From Bacillus sp. 1780r2a1 (GTDB lineage: Bacteria > Bacillota > Bacilli > Bacillales > Bacillaceae_H), in the NCBI GenBank assembly GCA_024134725.1, contig CP099863.1, forward strand, positions 1,979,501 through 2,043,500: 64,000 bases of DNA. The letters run 5' to 3'. Shown one piece after another: positions 53,825 to 62,459 of the stretch (positions are counted from its first letter, which is position 1; each line of letters opens with the position of its first letter). Made by a program: the position numbers and the translations under genes. Below the pieces are notes generated by a model. It was not told the origin of the DNA and made no database searches. It was given only the letters and a program-made list of their open reading frames with translations.

Positions 53825-55185
53825 TTGTCTCCCTCTTTTCGTTCAAACGTACACATTTGTGTTGGTGCTCCATACTCGTCGCTTTCTTCTCCAATGCCCT
53901 CAATGGTTATGGAGTAAGGAAAATCATGCGTCCAAGCCTCACACCAACTTACAAACTCTTGTCTACTCCATTCAAAACGATGATCCGCGTGTCTCATGGC
54001 TTCATTCATCTGATAAACGGCATTGTATTCTTGGTTTGGCGTTGTCACAATTAGTGATTTTGGTTGATAAAGAGCAAAGATTGTCTTCATAATGGCAGGC
54101 AGTCGTTCTTCATTGATATGCTCAATCACTTCACACAAAATGATGATGTCGGCGCCTTGAAGCTGTGAATCATAATAAAATAACGATCCCCAAACAGAAC
54201 GAGGCTGAATGAAGTTTGGTTTGGCAGCAGCTTTTTCAAATCGCGCTAATGCTTTTAGCTGTGCAGATTGCGAAGGCTCTACTGCTAAAATTTCACCTAT
54301 GGTTGGAATAAATCCTAAACGAGTAGCTAGCTTTCCTTCACCTGAACCAAAGTCTACAACTTTTCCTTTAGCAGGAAGTGACTGTACTTTTTTAAGAATT
54401 GCCTGATAGCGCAGTTCATTGAGTGGGATTTTATCTTTCGCTGTGTGAGCGTTCGTTTTCTTTTCCGTATTAGTTGCTACGTTCGCTTGTTGAACAAGGT
54501 CTTTAAAGCGAAGCGACTGCTCATAGATATAACTTTTTAAGGGATGAGAATCTAGCCAACCTTCGCCGTAGCGCTCTATTTTTTCAATTTCTCGTTCATC
54601 CAAAAAGTAGTGCTTAAAGTTATCTAGGACTGGGATTAAAATAAATAGATGCTGAAGCGCTTGTTGGACTGTGACTTCTCCTTTTAAGGTTACGTAACGA
54701 GCAGTGCTTCGTGTTTTTAAATCAAACGTATAATCAATGTTTCCTCGCTCTATTTCAACAGCATAGCCCATGGGTTCGAAGAGCTCCTGGATTCGCTTAT
54801 CAGCTAAATGTGAGGCAATAGGACCAAAGCTAACTTCAAGATTAAAAGCATGATGTACCCATTCGCTATATTCTTCTTTGGGCTTGCCATTTAAAGCTGT
54901 TCCGAGCGCTTTGCGTATGTAGGAACAAAACAAGCTGCTGACCGCAAATTCACGGTCGTTGATATAGTGCGTAATATCAAAGTGATTGGACCCGCTTTTT
55001 ACAAGTTCAATAGGATCCACATCAACGTATATAATAAATTCCGCTTCGTCAGATTTAAAGGTCGTGAAAGCTAACCTTACATTCTGTCCTTTTTCTTTTC
55101 GTTCATAAGGATTGGAAGGATTCTTTGCAATTAACCGCGATACGTTTTCTGCACCTTCTCCTTTTACTTTCATACTGAGCTGCAT
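53821..55185 (-). CDS. Hen1 RNA 3'-terminal 2'-O-methyltransferase
   Basis: 454 residues: an N-terminal ligase-activating domain (about 1-235), then a methyltransferase. SAM site VVDFGSGEGKLATRLG is at 277-291. The metal-binding ExxEH motif is Glu352, Glu355 and His356 (CEVIEH), the Hen1 hallmark. It methylates the ribose 2'-OH at the broken RNA 3' end so the repaired RNA resists being cut again, and activates the Pnkp ligase. AAGGTG precedes the ATG. It is first of the pair, and Pnkp overlaps by 4 nt. Confidence 0.93.
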   Translation of the reverse strand: MQLSMKVKGEGAENVSRLIAKNPSNPYERKEKGQNVRLAFTTFKSDEAEFIIYVDVDPIELVKSGSNHFDITHYINDREFAVSSLFCSYIRKALGTALNGKPKEEYSEWVHHAFNLEVSFGPIASHLADKRIQELFEPMGYAVEIERGNIDYTFDLKTRSTARYVTLKGEVTVQQALQHLFILIPVLDNFKHYFLDEREIEKIERYGEGWLDSHPLKSYIYEQSLRFKDLVQQANVATNTEKKTNAHTAKDKIPLNELRYQAILKKVQSLPAKGKVVDFGSGEGKLATRLGFIPTIGEILAVEPSQSAQLKALARFEKAAAKPNFIQPRSVWGSLFYYDSQLQGADIIILCEVIEHINEERLPAIMKTIFALYQPKSLIVTTPNQEYNAVYQMNEAMRHADHRFEWSRQEFVSWCEAWTHDFPYSITIEGIGEESDEYGAPTQMCTFERKEGDN

Positions 55186-55315
55186 ACGTTCACCTTCTTT
55201 TTAGATGTTGCTTTATTTTAACTCTATAAAGCAGCAGGATATAAATAGAAACCAGAACCTAGTTTCTTTAACTAATTATACCTTTTAAGCTAGTTATTAG
55301 GAACTGCTAATGAGA

Positions 55316-55352
55316 TAGAAAAAGCTACCAATCTTTATGATTAGTAGCTTGG
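55316..55352 (-). terminator. terminator after rraA-like gene
   Basis: On the minus strand AAGCTAC pairs with GTAGCTT, followed by TTTCTATC. It separates the gene from the downstream hen1-pnkp operon. Confidence 0.6.
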
Positions 55353-55364
55353 GAGGATAAAGGC

Positions 55365-55982
55365 TTATGATTTTGAAAGAAAATCATTTAGGTAATTTAT
55401 AACCTCAGCGCGATTTCCAGATACTTTTTGGTCACGCAACTCATCAAACTTCACTTTTTCAGCCGCTTTTGTTAGGATAGCTTGCTCGTGCTCTTTTGGA
55501 ATGATTACAACTCCGTCCGCATCACCAACAATGATATCGCCTGGATGAACAGCGGTGCCTCCGCATGAAATAGGGACGTTTAGTTCACCTTGCCCCGCTT
55601 TTCCGCTTGCTGCTACAGTTGTTCCTTTACAGAAAACAGGAAAGTTTAGCTGCTTTACGCCGACCACATCACGGATTACTCCGTCCACGACAATCCCATT
55701 AATGCCTAATGTTTGCGCTAACCCAACGATAAAGTCTCCAGCAATTGCTCTATACGTATCACCTTTTGCATCTACAACTAATACGTCACCTGGCTTCGCT
55801 TCTTTAATAGCTTTTAAAAACATTAAGTTGTCACCTACAGGTATTTTAACGGTAAAGGCTCTTCCAACTACTTTGTATTCTTCTTTTAATGGCTTAATCG
55901 ACGGGTCAAGATTGTTTAATCCTGCCATCGCGTCTGATATACACGTAGTTGGAATTGTTTTAAATGATTCTATGATACTCAT
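55365..55982 (-). CDS. RraA family protein/HMG aldolase-like
   Basis: 205 residues of the RraA/HMG-aldolase fold: TCISDAMAGLNNLDPSIKPL, GDNLMFLKAIKEAKPGDVLVVDAKGD, NGIVVDGVIRDV (active-site Asp and Arg) and VHPGDIIVGDADGVVIIP, all family strings. Members act as 4-hydroxy-4-methyl-2-oxoglutarate or oxaloacetate lyases; a smaller group inhibits RNase E, which is not expected in Bacillus. The role here is unknown. It follows the P450 gene on the same strand after 19 nt, so they probably share a transcript. Confidence 0.87.
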   Translation of the reverse strand: MSIIESFKTIPTTCISDAMAGLNNLDPSIKPLKEEYKVVGRAFTVKIPVGDNLMFLKAIKEAKPGDVLVVDAKGDTYRAIAGDFIVGLAQTLGINGIVVDGVIRDVVGVKQLNFPVFCKGTTVAASGKAGQGELNVPISCGGTAVHPGDIIVGDADGVVIIPKEHEQAILTKAAEKVKFDELRDQKVSGNRAEVINYLNDFLSKS

Positions 55983-56001
55983 TTTAACCGCTCCTTATTA
56001 T

Positions 56002-57195
56002 TTAACGTAAAGTTAGACGAATTGGAAGTTCTTTTAGACCTCGAATAATAAAGCTTTGTCGCCATTCTAAATCAGACAAATTAGCAGCAAGGCCTACGTT
56101 TGGAAATTCTTCAAGCAGCACGCGAATCGCAACTTCACCTTCTAATCGCGCAAGTGGAGCCCCTAGGCAATAGTGAATTCCTTTACCAAACGCTAAGTGA
56201 GGATTTTTCTCTCGTGTAATGTCAAGTTTCTCAGGGTTTGAAAATATTTCTGGGTCTCGATCAGCTGAAGCGAGTGACACAATCACGTGATCTCCTTTTT
56301 GAACTTGCTGCCCCATAAAGGTAAAGGATTCACGTGCCCATCGGTCCGTGCTGAATTCGACTGGACCATTGTATCGTAAAAATTCGTCAATGGCTTTTGA
56401 AATCAAGGAAGGATCATTCTTTAATAAATCCAGCTGGCCAGGGTGAGTAAGAAGTGCAAGCAAGCCGTTTGAAATGAGATTTACAGTCGTTTCATGACCC
56501 GCAACGATAAGCAGCATGACAACACCATACAATTCAGTAGCAGTAAGCTTATCTCCGTCTTCCTCTGCCTGAATTAAATGAGATAATAAATCATTTTGTG
56601 GTGATTGCCGCCTGCTATAAATTAGTTTTTCTAAGTACATCATAAACTCCATCAATACTTCGTCGTACTGAGAAGCTTCGTTAATATCGACCAATACGTT
56701 TGACCAACGCTGGAAATCAAGCTGATCTTCTTGTGGAACACCGAGAAGTTCACAAATCACAATAATAGGAATTGGAAATGCGTATGCTTCAATAAAATCA
56801 ACTGTCTCGTGTTCTTTCATTTTTTCAGCTTGCTCACGCGCAATTTCTTCAATGCGTCCGCTTAAACCCATAATTTTCTTAGGGGTAAAGCCACTTTGGA
56901 CAAGACTGCGGAGACGACGATGATTCGGTGGGTCTGCAAAAAGCATCGTTTGTGAAATCGGCGGTACGTTTTCATCCGTCATTTCGCCAGGAAAAACGGT
57001 GCGCATATCTTTGATAAAGCGCTCGTCTTTTAGCACAGCTTCGGCAGCTTCATATGTAAAAGCCATCCAGGAATCAGGAGCTTCTGTATAAAGCTTTACC
57101 TTTGCAAACGGTTCATGCGGACGAATTTGTTCATAGTATTCGTAAGGGTTTTGGTGGAACTTCTGTGAAAATAAATCAAGTGACTTAATATTCAT
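56002..57195 (-). CDS. cytochrome P450 (CYP107-like)
   Basis: 397 residues from ATG 57195 (AGGAGAGG upstream; the frame continues 17 codons further without a ribosome site). It has the I-helix AGHETT, the K-helix ExxR in DEFLRYNG, and the heme-binding loop FGKGIHYCLGAPLARLEG with the axial Cys. It is a soluble bacterial class I P450 that needs separate ferredoxin and reductase, neither of which is encoded nearby. The sequence resembles the CYP107 group. The substrate is unknown. Confidence 0.92.
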   Translation of the reverse strand: MNIKSLDLFSQKFHQNPYEYYEQIRPHEPFAKVKLYTEAPDSWMAFTYEAAEAVLKDERFIKDMRTVFPGEMTDENVPPISQTMLFADPPNHRRLRSLVQSGFTPKKIMGLSGRIEEIAREQAEKMKEHETVDFIEAYAFPIPIIVICELLGVPQEDQLDFQRWSNVLVDINEASQYDEVLMEFMMYLEKLIYSRRQSPQNDLLSHLIQAEEDGDKLTATELYGVVMLLIVAGHETTVNLISNGLLALLTHPGQLDLLKNDPSLISKAIDEFLRYNGPVEFSTDRWARESFTFMGQQVQKGDHVIVSLASADRDPEIFSNPEKLDITREKNPHLAFGKGIHYCLGAPLARLEGEVAIRVLLEEFPNVGLAANLSDLEWRQSFIIRGLKELPIRLTLR

Positions 57196-57356
57196 ATTGT
57201 ATCCTCTCCTGTTATCTACTTTTTGAACGAAAAAGCCAGGTCTCACATAAAAACAGGAATCGCTTTCACTGATCTGGATGGCCTATCTATTGATTCCTTC
57301 TTTCATTGTATGCGCATTGATTTGGAACATCAAGGAAAGTGATGTTTCATATATAA

Positions 57357-57367
57357 AGTTTACATAA
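57357..57367 (-). other. dif right-arm sequence, inverted
   Basis: TTATGTAAACT on the minus strand. With flanks it shares ATTATGTAAACTTTA (15 bp) with the copy after the recombinase gene at 4659-4673. No left arm is recognisable. Confidence 0.5.
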
Positions 57368-57399
57368 TAAAATTAAAGTAAATTAGATATTCACCAAAT

Positions 57400-57427
57400 A
57401 AAAAAAGACGAGCCATGAATATACTCG
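57400..57427 (-). terminator. terminator of the esterase gene
   Basis: On the minus strand GGCGAG pairs with CTCGTC (one G-T pair), followed by TTTTTTT. Confidence 0.6.
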
Positions 57428-57444
57428 CCTTTCAACATACAAAG

Positions 57445-58542
57445 CTAGCAATTGATTCTAAATGCACTTTTAAGTTCCTTTGCAATTTCATTGATACAAT
57501 CTTCTGCTTGCGGATAATCTCCAATCTTATCTATAAAAGCGTGGTCCATTCCTTTATACTGAATCATTTTTGTTTTAACCCCAGATCGTGCAAGCTTTCT
57601 AGCATACGCTTCGGCTTGTAAGCGGAGATAGTCATATTCAGCATTAATAATAAGAGTTTCTGGAAGACCATTTAAATCATCGGCTAATAAAGGAGATACG
57701 CGTATATCAGTAACATCCGCTCCCTGTAGATACAGCTTATTGAGCATTGAGCTAGAGCCAGCTAATGCTAGAATAACCCCTTTAATTAGCTCATGATGAT
57801 GAAAAACTTCATATTCATTTATGTCCCATCTATGATCTTCTGTATCAATTCGCCCAGGGTTCACGACGGGGTAAATAAGCGCTTGGTATTTAATTCGATT
57901 TGTTCCTTGCTGTGAATCAAGTAAACTGCAAACTGCAGCTAAGTTGCCACCGGCGCTATCGCCACAAACTGCTAGTTGTTCTTTATTTATTCCGAGGTTT
58001 TCAGCATTTTCATGCACCCAGCTCACTGCAGCTAGACAATCCTCTAAGCCAGCTGGAAATGGATGTTCAGGAGCTAAGCGGTAATCGACAGAAACAACCG
58101 CTGCTTGCGCTTTTTCAGCTAGTGCTTTACAAGGGTTTTCAACCGTTTTTAAGCTTCCTCCAATAAACCCTCCTCCGTGAAAAAACACGACTGCTGGTAA
58201 GATACCATTCGATATAGGGCGATAGATGCGTGCAGGAATATTATGCTCTTTGCTCGGAATGCTGATTAACTCTGTTGTAATTTCTGTAGTTGTAACGTCT
58301 CTATTAAGCCAGCCCATGCTAGCTCGAATGGCTTCAATTGAAACATTTGCAGGTTCTGTTTGTTCTTCCTCTGAATGATTTGTATAACTGCTGATTACTT
58401 TTAAAACACGTGGATCTAAATCTCCAGCTATATGTAAATCTGGTATATGTTTAATTACGCTATGTATGCCATCTACTTCTTTTGTTTCCGCTGAAGTTTC
58501 CAAAATACCGAGAAGCTTGTCATACTCTTTTGGTTGAAGCAT
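57445..58542 (-). CDS. alpha/beta hydrolase, hormone-sensitive-lipase family
   Basis: About 365 residues from ATG 58542, 7 nt after GGGGG. The oxyanion motif HGGGF and the nucleophile elbow GDSAGG are present, with Asp in EYDYLRLQA and His in KGMDHAFIDKIG, giving a full Ser-Asp-His triad. These enzymes hydrolyse short-chain acyl esters. An N-terminal cap of about 100 residues precedes the core. The gene lies behind the P450-RraA unit with a 249-bp gap. Confidence 0.9.
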   Translation of the reverse strand: MLQPKEYDKLLGILETSAETKEVDGIHSVIKHIPDLHIAGDLDPRVLKVISSYTNHSEEEQTEPANVSIEAIRASMGWLNRDVTTTEITTELISIPSKEHNIPARIYRPISNGILPAVVFFHGGGFIGGSLKTVENPCKALAEKAQAAVVSVDYRLAPEHPFPAGLEDCLAAVSWVHENAENLGINKEQLAVCGDSAGGNLAAVCSLLDSQQGTNRIKYQALIYPVVNPGRIDTEDHRWDINEYEVFHHHELIKGVILALAGSSSMLNKLYLQGADVTDIRVSPLLADDLNGLPETLIINAEYDYLRLQAEAYARKLARSGVKTKMIQYKGMDHAFIDKIGDYPQAEDCINEIAKELKSAFRINC

Positions 58543-58628
58543 CACTAACCCCCACACCCTTTTAAATGGTTTACTAACATTCTAGCCAGATACGTAGTGT
58601 TTGTAATCGTTTTCTTTTTGTTTTTTAG

Positions 58629-59441
58629 TTATAGCCAGTCTTTACCGTACTTACGAATGAATGCAATATCTTCTTGATAGTGATCAAAGTGACCTTGTTT
58701 TATCATTTGTTGAAAAGCAGTATCTCCTTCTTCTGCTTTACGCTTCATATATGCACATAATCCTTCCAGCCGGAGCACCACCGTTTCTAAGTAATTCTTT
58801 TCAATTCCTGGAACATCATAGGCTTCAAAAAATAGCTCTATTCTTTGTTTGATGCGATTTGCACCTTTTTCGGCGTCATAATGAATGGTTTCAGCTTCCT
58901 CATTGTGATAATGCCTGCTTAACGGAACACACGTGTAAAGCGTATACACAATATCCCAAAGTCTCGGACCGGGGGCTGCAAGGTCGAAGTCAATAATGCC
59001 GACTGGTTTTTGATTATTGAAAATTATATTATAAATGGCAAAATCGTTATGACATAGTACCTCTAGGTAATTTGGTGTTTTATCAATGGGCTTCCAATCT
59101 TCTGAAAATGAAAAGTCGCTTACAGCATCATGATAAAGTCTTAGCATCTTAGCAATTTCTTTTAAAGTATCATCATGCCACATATAGGTTTTTAACGGGT
59201 AGTTCCCTGCTTCTCCTTCAATAAATGATAAAACTTCTCTGTTTTTTTCATCAACACCTAAAAACTTGGGTGCAAAGTTAAAATCCTTATTTTCTAAGTG
59301 TGTTAATAACTTGTGAATTCGAAAACTGTTTGGCTTCACATCTCTTCGTACCGTACTCCCTTTACGATAAACCGCTGAAACGTTTCCCCCTGTTAACACT
59401 TCTTCTTGTTCGTTATGATTAGAATCCACTTCTATGTTCAT
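58629..59441 (-). CDS. aminoglycoside phosphotransferase-family kinase
   Basis: 270 residues with the APH/choline kinase core: VLCHNDFAIYNIIF (Brenner motif HxDxxxxN as HND...N) and IIDFDLAAPGPRLWDI (DFG-like Asp). The N-lobe has GGNVSAVYRKGSTVRR with the nucleotide-loop Lys region. It probably phosphorylates a small metabolite; antibiotic resistance cannot be concluded. The start ATG 59441 directly abuts GGGG, so the true start may be a few codons later. Confidence 0.85.
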   Translation of the reverse strand: MNIEVDSNHNEQEEVLTGGNVSAVYRKGSTVRRDVKPNSFRIHKLLTHLENKDFNFAPKFLGVDEKNREVLSFIEGEAGNYPLKTYMWHDDTLKEIAKMLRLYHDAVSDFSFSEDWKPIDKTPNYLEVLCHNDFAIYNIIFNNQKPVGIIDFDLAAPGPRLWDIVYTLYTCVPLSRHYHNEEAETIHYDAEKGANRIKQRIELFFEAYDVPGIEKNYLETVVLRLEGLCAYMKRKAEEGDTAFQQMIKQGHFDHYQEDIAFIRKYGKDWL

Positions 59442-59471
59442 CCCCTTTGTTTTTATGAATAACTACGTACC

Positions 59472-59900
59472 TTATAACAAGCTAGCTTTTATTTGATTGC
59501 GATACACGTCTACTTTGTTGACGGTAAAGCGAAGTGCTTTAAACTGTTTGTTTAAAGTGATGTCAATTTCAATCGTAACAGGAAACGTTAGCTCATGTAT
59601 CATATCCTCTAACCCGAGATAATCATCACCTTCTTTCTTATACACAATAACTGAATCAATAGAAACTTCATCAGTAGTAACATCCAGGCTGCACATAATA
59701 GGCATTGTTTGGTTAGCGTTTATGTATAGTGTGCCTAATACGATAGATCCGTTTAAATCTGATGTAAAGTTATCCGTGGCAGCAGGCGTAACCCATGTCT
59801 CATCTTGGGCTTCGTTCTCTTCTTCATCTAGGGCCCACTGCCAGATTTTATAGTTCTTTAAATCGTCAATTGTTAATTCATCAATCGGTTTACTGTTCAT
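59472..59900 (-). CDS. hypothetical protein, 142 aa
   Basis: A soluble acidic protein of 142 residues: helix (SKPIDELTIDDLKNYKIWQWALDEEENEAQ), then a beta-rich body (GSIVLGTLYINANQTMPIMCSLDVTTDEVSIDSVIVYKK) and a strand pair near the end. ATG 59900 has GGGGTG upstream. The layout resembles small immunity-type or SMI1-unrelated acidic proteins, but I recognise no family. It lies just upstream of the kinase gene on the same strand, so they may form an operon. Confidence 0.7.
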   Translation of the reverse strand: MNSKPIDELTIDDLKNYKIWQWALDEEENEAQDETWVTPAATDNFTSDLNGSIVLGTLYINANQTMPIMCSLDVTTDEVSIDSVIVYKKEGDDYLGLEDMIHELTFPVTIEIDITLNKQFKALRFTVNKVDVYRNQIKASLL

Positions 59901-59990
59901 TTTTTATCACCCCACTTTATAGTTTAAAGCAATTATAAAGATTAAGCTCCTCTCATTTTATAGAAAGGAGCTGTTTTATGTAAAAAAGCT

Positions 59991-60445
59991 TTAAGAATAA
60001 ATGGTTTCCCACTCGCTTAAATACATTCGTCCGACGATATTAGTGGGGTTTGGAATTTTACAGATAAATTCTAAGCTATTTTCATCGGGATCATAAAAAT
60101 GAATCTTTGCATGGGCTATGCCATCATGTGCCATTACAAACGGTTCATGAGGCATAAAGCCAAATGCTTCTCTGGGAGCTATATGCCTTTCTTTTAACCA
60201 TGATACTGATGACCTCAAATTTTCCAACGTTACGTGAAAAGCAACGTGGCGGATAGAAGGATGGTAGTCTAATTCTACTTGTTGCGTTTCCCATAAACCA
60301 AGCCAACTTTCTCCTTTCTTTAACCAAAAAAAGCAAGGTGGTCGCTATGGATATGAGAAAGCTCTAATCCTAACTTCTCATAAAATGTAATCGAACGATT
60401 TAAATCTTTTACGGGTAAATGTGCTTCATATAAATCTTTAATCAA
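59991..60445 (-). pseudogene. VOC-family protein gene with a one-base frameshift
   Basis: Start TTG 60445 after AAAGAGGTG gives an N-terminal glyoxalase/bleomycin-type half, AHLPVKDLNRSITFYEKLGLELSH. It hits a stop right after a T7 run (plus-strand A7 at 60326-60332). One extra T restores the frame, giving WLKKGESWLGLW and RHVAFHVTLENLRSSVSWLKERH. The second half ends EWETIYS. The combined length, about 151 residues, is normal for a VOC protein with two beta-alpha-beta-beta-beta modules. The cause may be a real mutation or an assembly error in the homopolymer. Confidence 0.75.
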
Positions 60446-60557
60446 TTCATACACCTCTTTCTATAAGTATCATCATAGCGAAAACCTTAACCAATGACAT
60501 CAGATGATAGATGGAGGTGTTCTAAAACTTTAGGTGTAGAAAGGCTCTTATACAACA

Positions 60558-60590
60558 AAAAGTCGTTAAAATTCAGATCATCTTAACGGT
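60558..60590 (-). terminator. terminator of the small membrane gene
   Basis: CGTTAA and TTAACG pair across a 13-nt loop, with a T-run on the minus strand. Confidence 0.6.
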
Positions 60591-60852
60591 TTTTTGGCTA
60601 TCACAAAGGCTGCAGTAGCAAAAAGAAAAAGAAAGATACTTAAGAGTGAATAAGTGGCACCTTCAAAGCCTCTTACTTCTACATACCCAATATAAAAAAG
60701 AACCAATGCAGCCATAGCTACCGTGATAGAAGGAAGTATTCTTGCAGTCAAACTCCATTGCATACGCCTAAATAGCCAGGTTAAGAATAATAAAATAACT
60801 CCTGGTATTAGAGGTAATTAATAAAGGTATACCAATCATCATAAACTATCAA
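60578..60852 (-). pseudogene. small membrane protein gene with a one-base frameshift
   Basis: Start TTG 60852 follows AAAGGAAG. The first 14 codons (VYDDWYTFINYL) end at a TAA, but one added base joins them to LIPGVILLFLTWLFRR and then MQWSLTARILPSITVAMAALVLFYIGYVEVRG. The total is about 91 residues with three hydrophobic segments. Only the last 61 codons are open from an ATG. A single-base indel near 60810-60825 is the simplest reading. Confidence 0.55.
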
Positions 60853-60947
60853 CTCAAAAACTTCCTTTTTATTACATTATAACACCTTTATTCCATAAGG
60901 AGATTTAATTTTTTTCTATGCTATCAGTTCATCTAATGCTTTCACAA

Positions 60948-60983
60948 CAAAAAAAACCTCGCAGTGATATGCGAGGTTTTTCC
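60948..60983 (-). terminator. terminator of the LacY-like gene
   Basis: AAAACCTCGCA and TGCGAGGTTTTT pair across a short loop. Confidence 0.85.
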
Positions 60984-62249
60984 TTATACTGCGTTAACCA
61001 GCTCTGGGTCTCTTTGTTCTTTCTTTTTCGCTTTTTTATCATTTGAAAGTGTAAACATTGAAATGATTGTAAACGTGATAGCAATCAACCCTAACAGCAA
61101 GTAAGCGTTTTTAAAACCGGCCGTATCGTACATGCTCCCTGCAATTGCAGAAAGGAAAATAGCGCCTAGCTGTTTTGAGAATTGGAAGCCAATTAAGTAA
61201 ATCGTTGCGGATAAGCGAATATCAAAGTTTGCTGTAATGTATTTAAAAATAGCAACCAGTAAAACAGGGACTTCTATTGCATGCAGAAGCTTTAACGCAC
61301 TAATCATAATTGGGCCGTCCGCAAAGCTCGAACCCAAAATGCGAAACGACATGATTACACCTGCGTAGATTAAAGCGTTCTTTGCACCGATTTTACGAAT
61401 GAAGAACGGCGCCAAGAGCATAACAACTGCTTCCATGATAATTTGAGTTGTGTAAAGGTTCCCAAAAACGCGTGTACCTTCTGCTTCGGTGCTAAAGAAA
61501 TGCGTAAAGTAAATCGCAAACTGTTGGTCAAACACTTCGTAAATGCACGTTACCCCAACAACGTAAAGTGTTAACCACCAGAACTTTCTATTTTTAAAGA
61601 TAGCTAATACCGATTCTTTTGATGTTGCTTCTGCTTTTTGTTTTTCGATTTCTTCGGTTGTTGTTCCTAAATTGGTTTGCTTCGTTTTCGCAAACGAGAA
61701 CAGAATACCTAACACTACCGCTACAACTGAGCTAATGATGAAGATTAAGTTAGGGTTTGTGGCGAAAAATGCCCCTGTTAAGTACGTACCCGTAGCTGCT
61801 CCGATGCAACCAAACATACGAACTTGTCCATACTCGAACGAGTTTACTTGACTAACTTTTTCGATGTAAGCTTCAATTGTTCCAGATCCACCGTTAAAAC
61901 AAGCACCAAGGTAAGCGCCTCCAACAACTGCTCCAAGAATGATATTTGTTTTTAATAAATACGGAAATAAGTAGATAAAAAACGGTGCAATAAATACTAA
62001 TAAAATAATAAAACCCCACAGTAAGTTTTTACGCAGACCTAGCTTGTCTGAAATAATTCCGAAAAACGGCTGCAAGCAAAGTGCTGAAATGGCCATTGCT
62101 GAAAAGATAATCCCTACTTCAGTTGAACTTAATCCCCCAACATTTTGTAGCCAAATTGATAAAAATGGTGTACATGCTGCCCAAATAAAGAAGTAAAGGG
62201 CAAAAAACAAGCCAAAAATCCAATAATCCTTGTTTAGTATAGTTTTCAT
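60984..62249 (-). CDS. LacY-type oligosaccharide:proton symporter (MFS)
   Basis: About 421 residues from ATG 62249 (GGATGGA upstream); this start aligns with LacY, an ATG 12 nt further upstream lacks spacing. About 12 membrane helices. The N-terminus ILNKDYWIFGLFFALYFFIWAACTPFLSIWL and the mid-region TIEAYIEKVSQVNSFEYGQVRMFGCIG closely follow LacY, keeping the Glu of IEA and the Arg of VRMFG that bind galactosides in LacY; a neighbouring Arg is Gln. The sugar is unknown. No lacZ or regulator is nearby. Confidence 0.85.
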   Translation of the reverse strand: MKTILNKDYWIFGLFFALYFFIWAACTPFLSIWLQNVGGLSSTEVGIIFSAMAISALCLQPFFGIISDKLGLRKNLLWGFIILLVFIAPFFIYLFPYLLKTNIILGAVVGGAYLGACFNGGSGTIEAYIEKVSQVNSFEYGQVRMFGCIGAATGTYLTGAFFATNPNLIFIISSVVAVVLGILFSFAKTKQTNLGTTTEEIEKQKAEATSKESVLAIFKNRKFWWLTLYVVGVTCIYEVFDQQFAIYFTHFFSTEAEGTRVFGNLYTTQIIMEAVVMLLAPFFIRKIGAKNALIYAGVIMSFRILGSSFADGPIMISALKLLHAIEVPVLLVAIFKYITANFDIRLSATIYLIGFQFSKQLGAIFLSAIAGSMYDTAGFKNAYLLLGLIAITFTIISMFTLSNDKKAKKKEQRDPELVNAV

Positions 62250-62397
62250 GCGTAAATCCATCCCCTATTATGTAATATTTACTCATTTTCACTAAATTTT
62301 TAGTAAAAAGTTAATACATATAATTTATCAAAGAAAGCGTTATCTTTCAATAGTTTTTAGAAAATTTAAACACATTATTGAGAAGGTTTTCTTTTAA

Positions 62398-62436
62398 AAA
62401 AATCCCGCAGACTCATCATAAGTCTGCGGGATAGTC
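62398..62436 (-). terminator. terminator of the SDR gene
   Basis: ATCCCGCAGACT (62401-62412 region) and AGTCTGCGGGAT pair, with a T-run on the minus strand. Confidence 0.9.
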
Positions 62437-62459
62437 AATTTATTTACTGAAATTTTACT

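Noticed and set aside
58629-59441. Aminoglycoside resistance gene
   Set aside because: The kinase motifs are general to the family; nothing ties it to antibiotic substrates.
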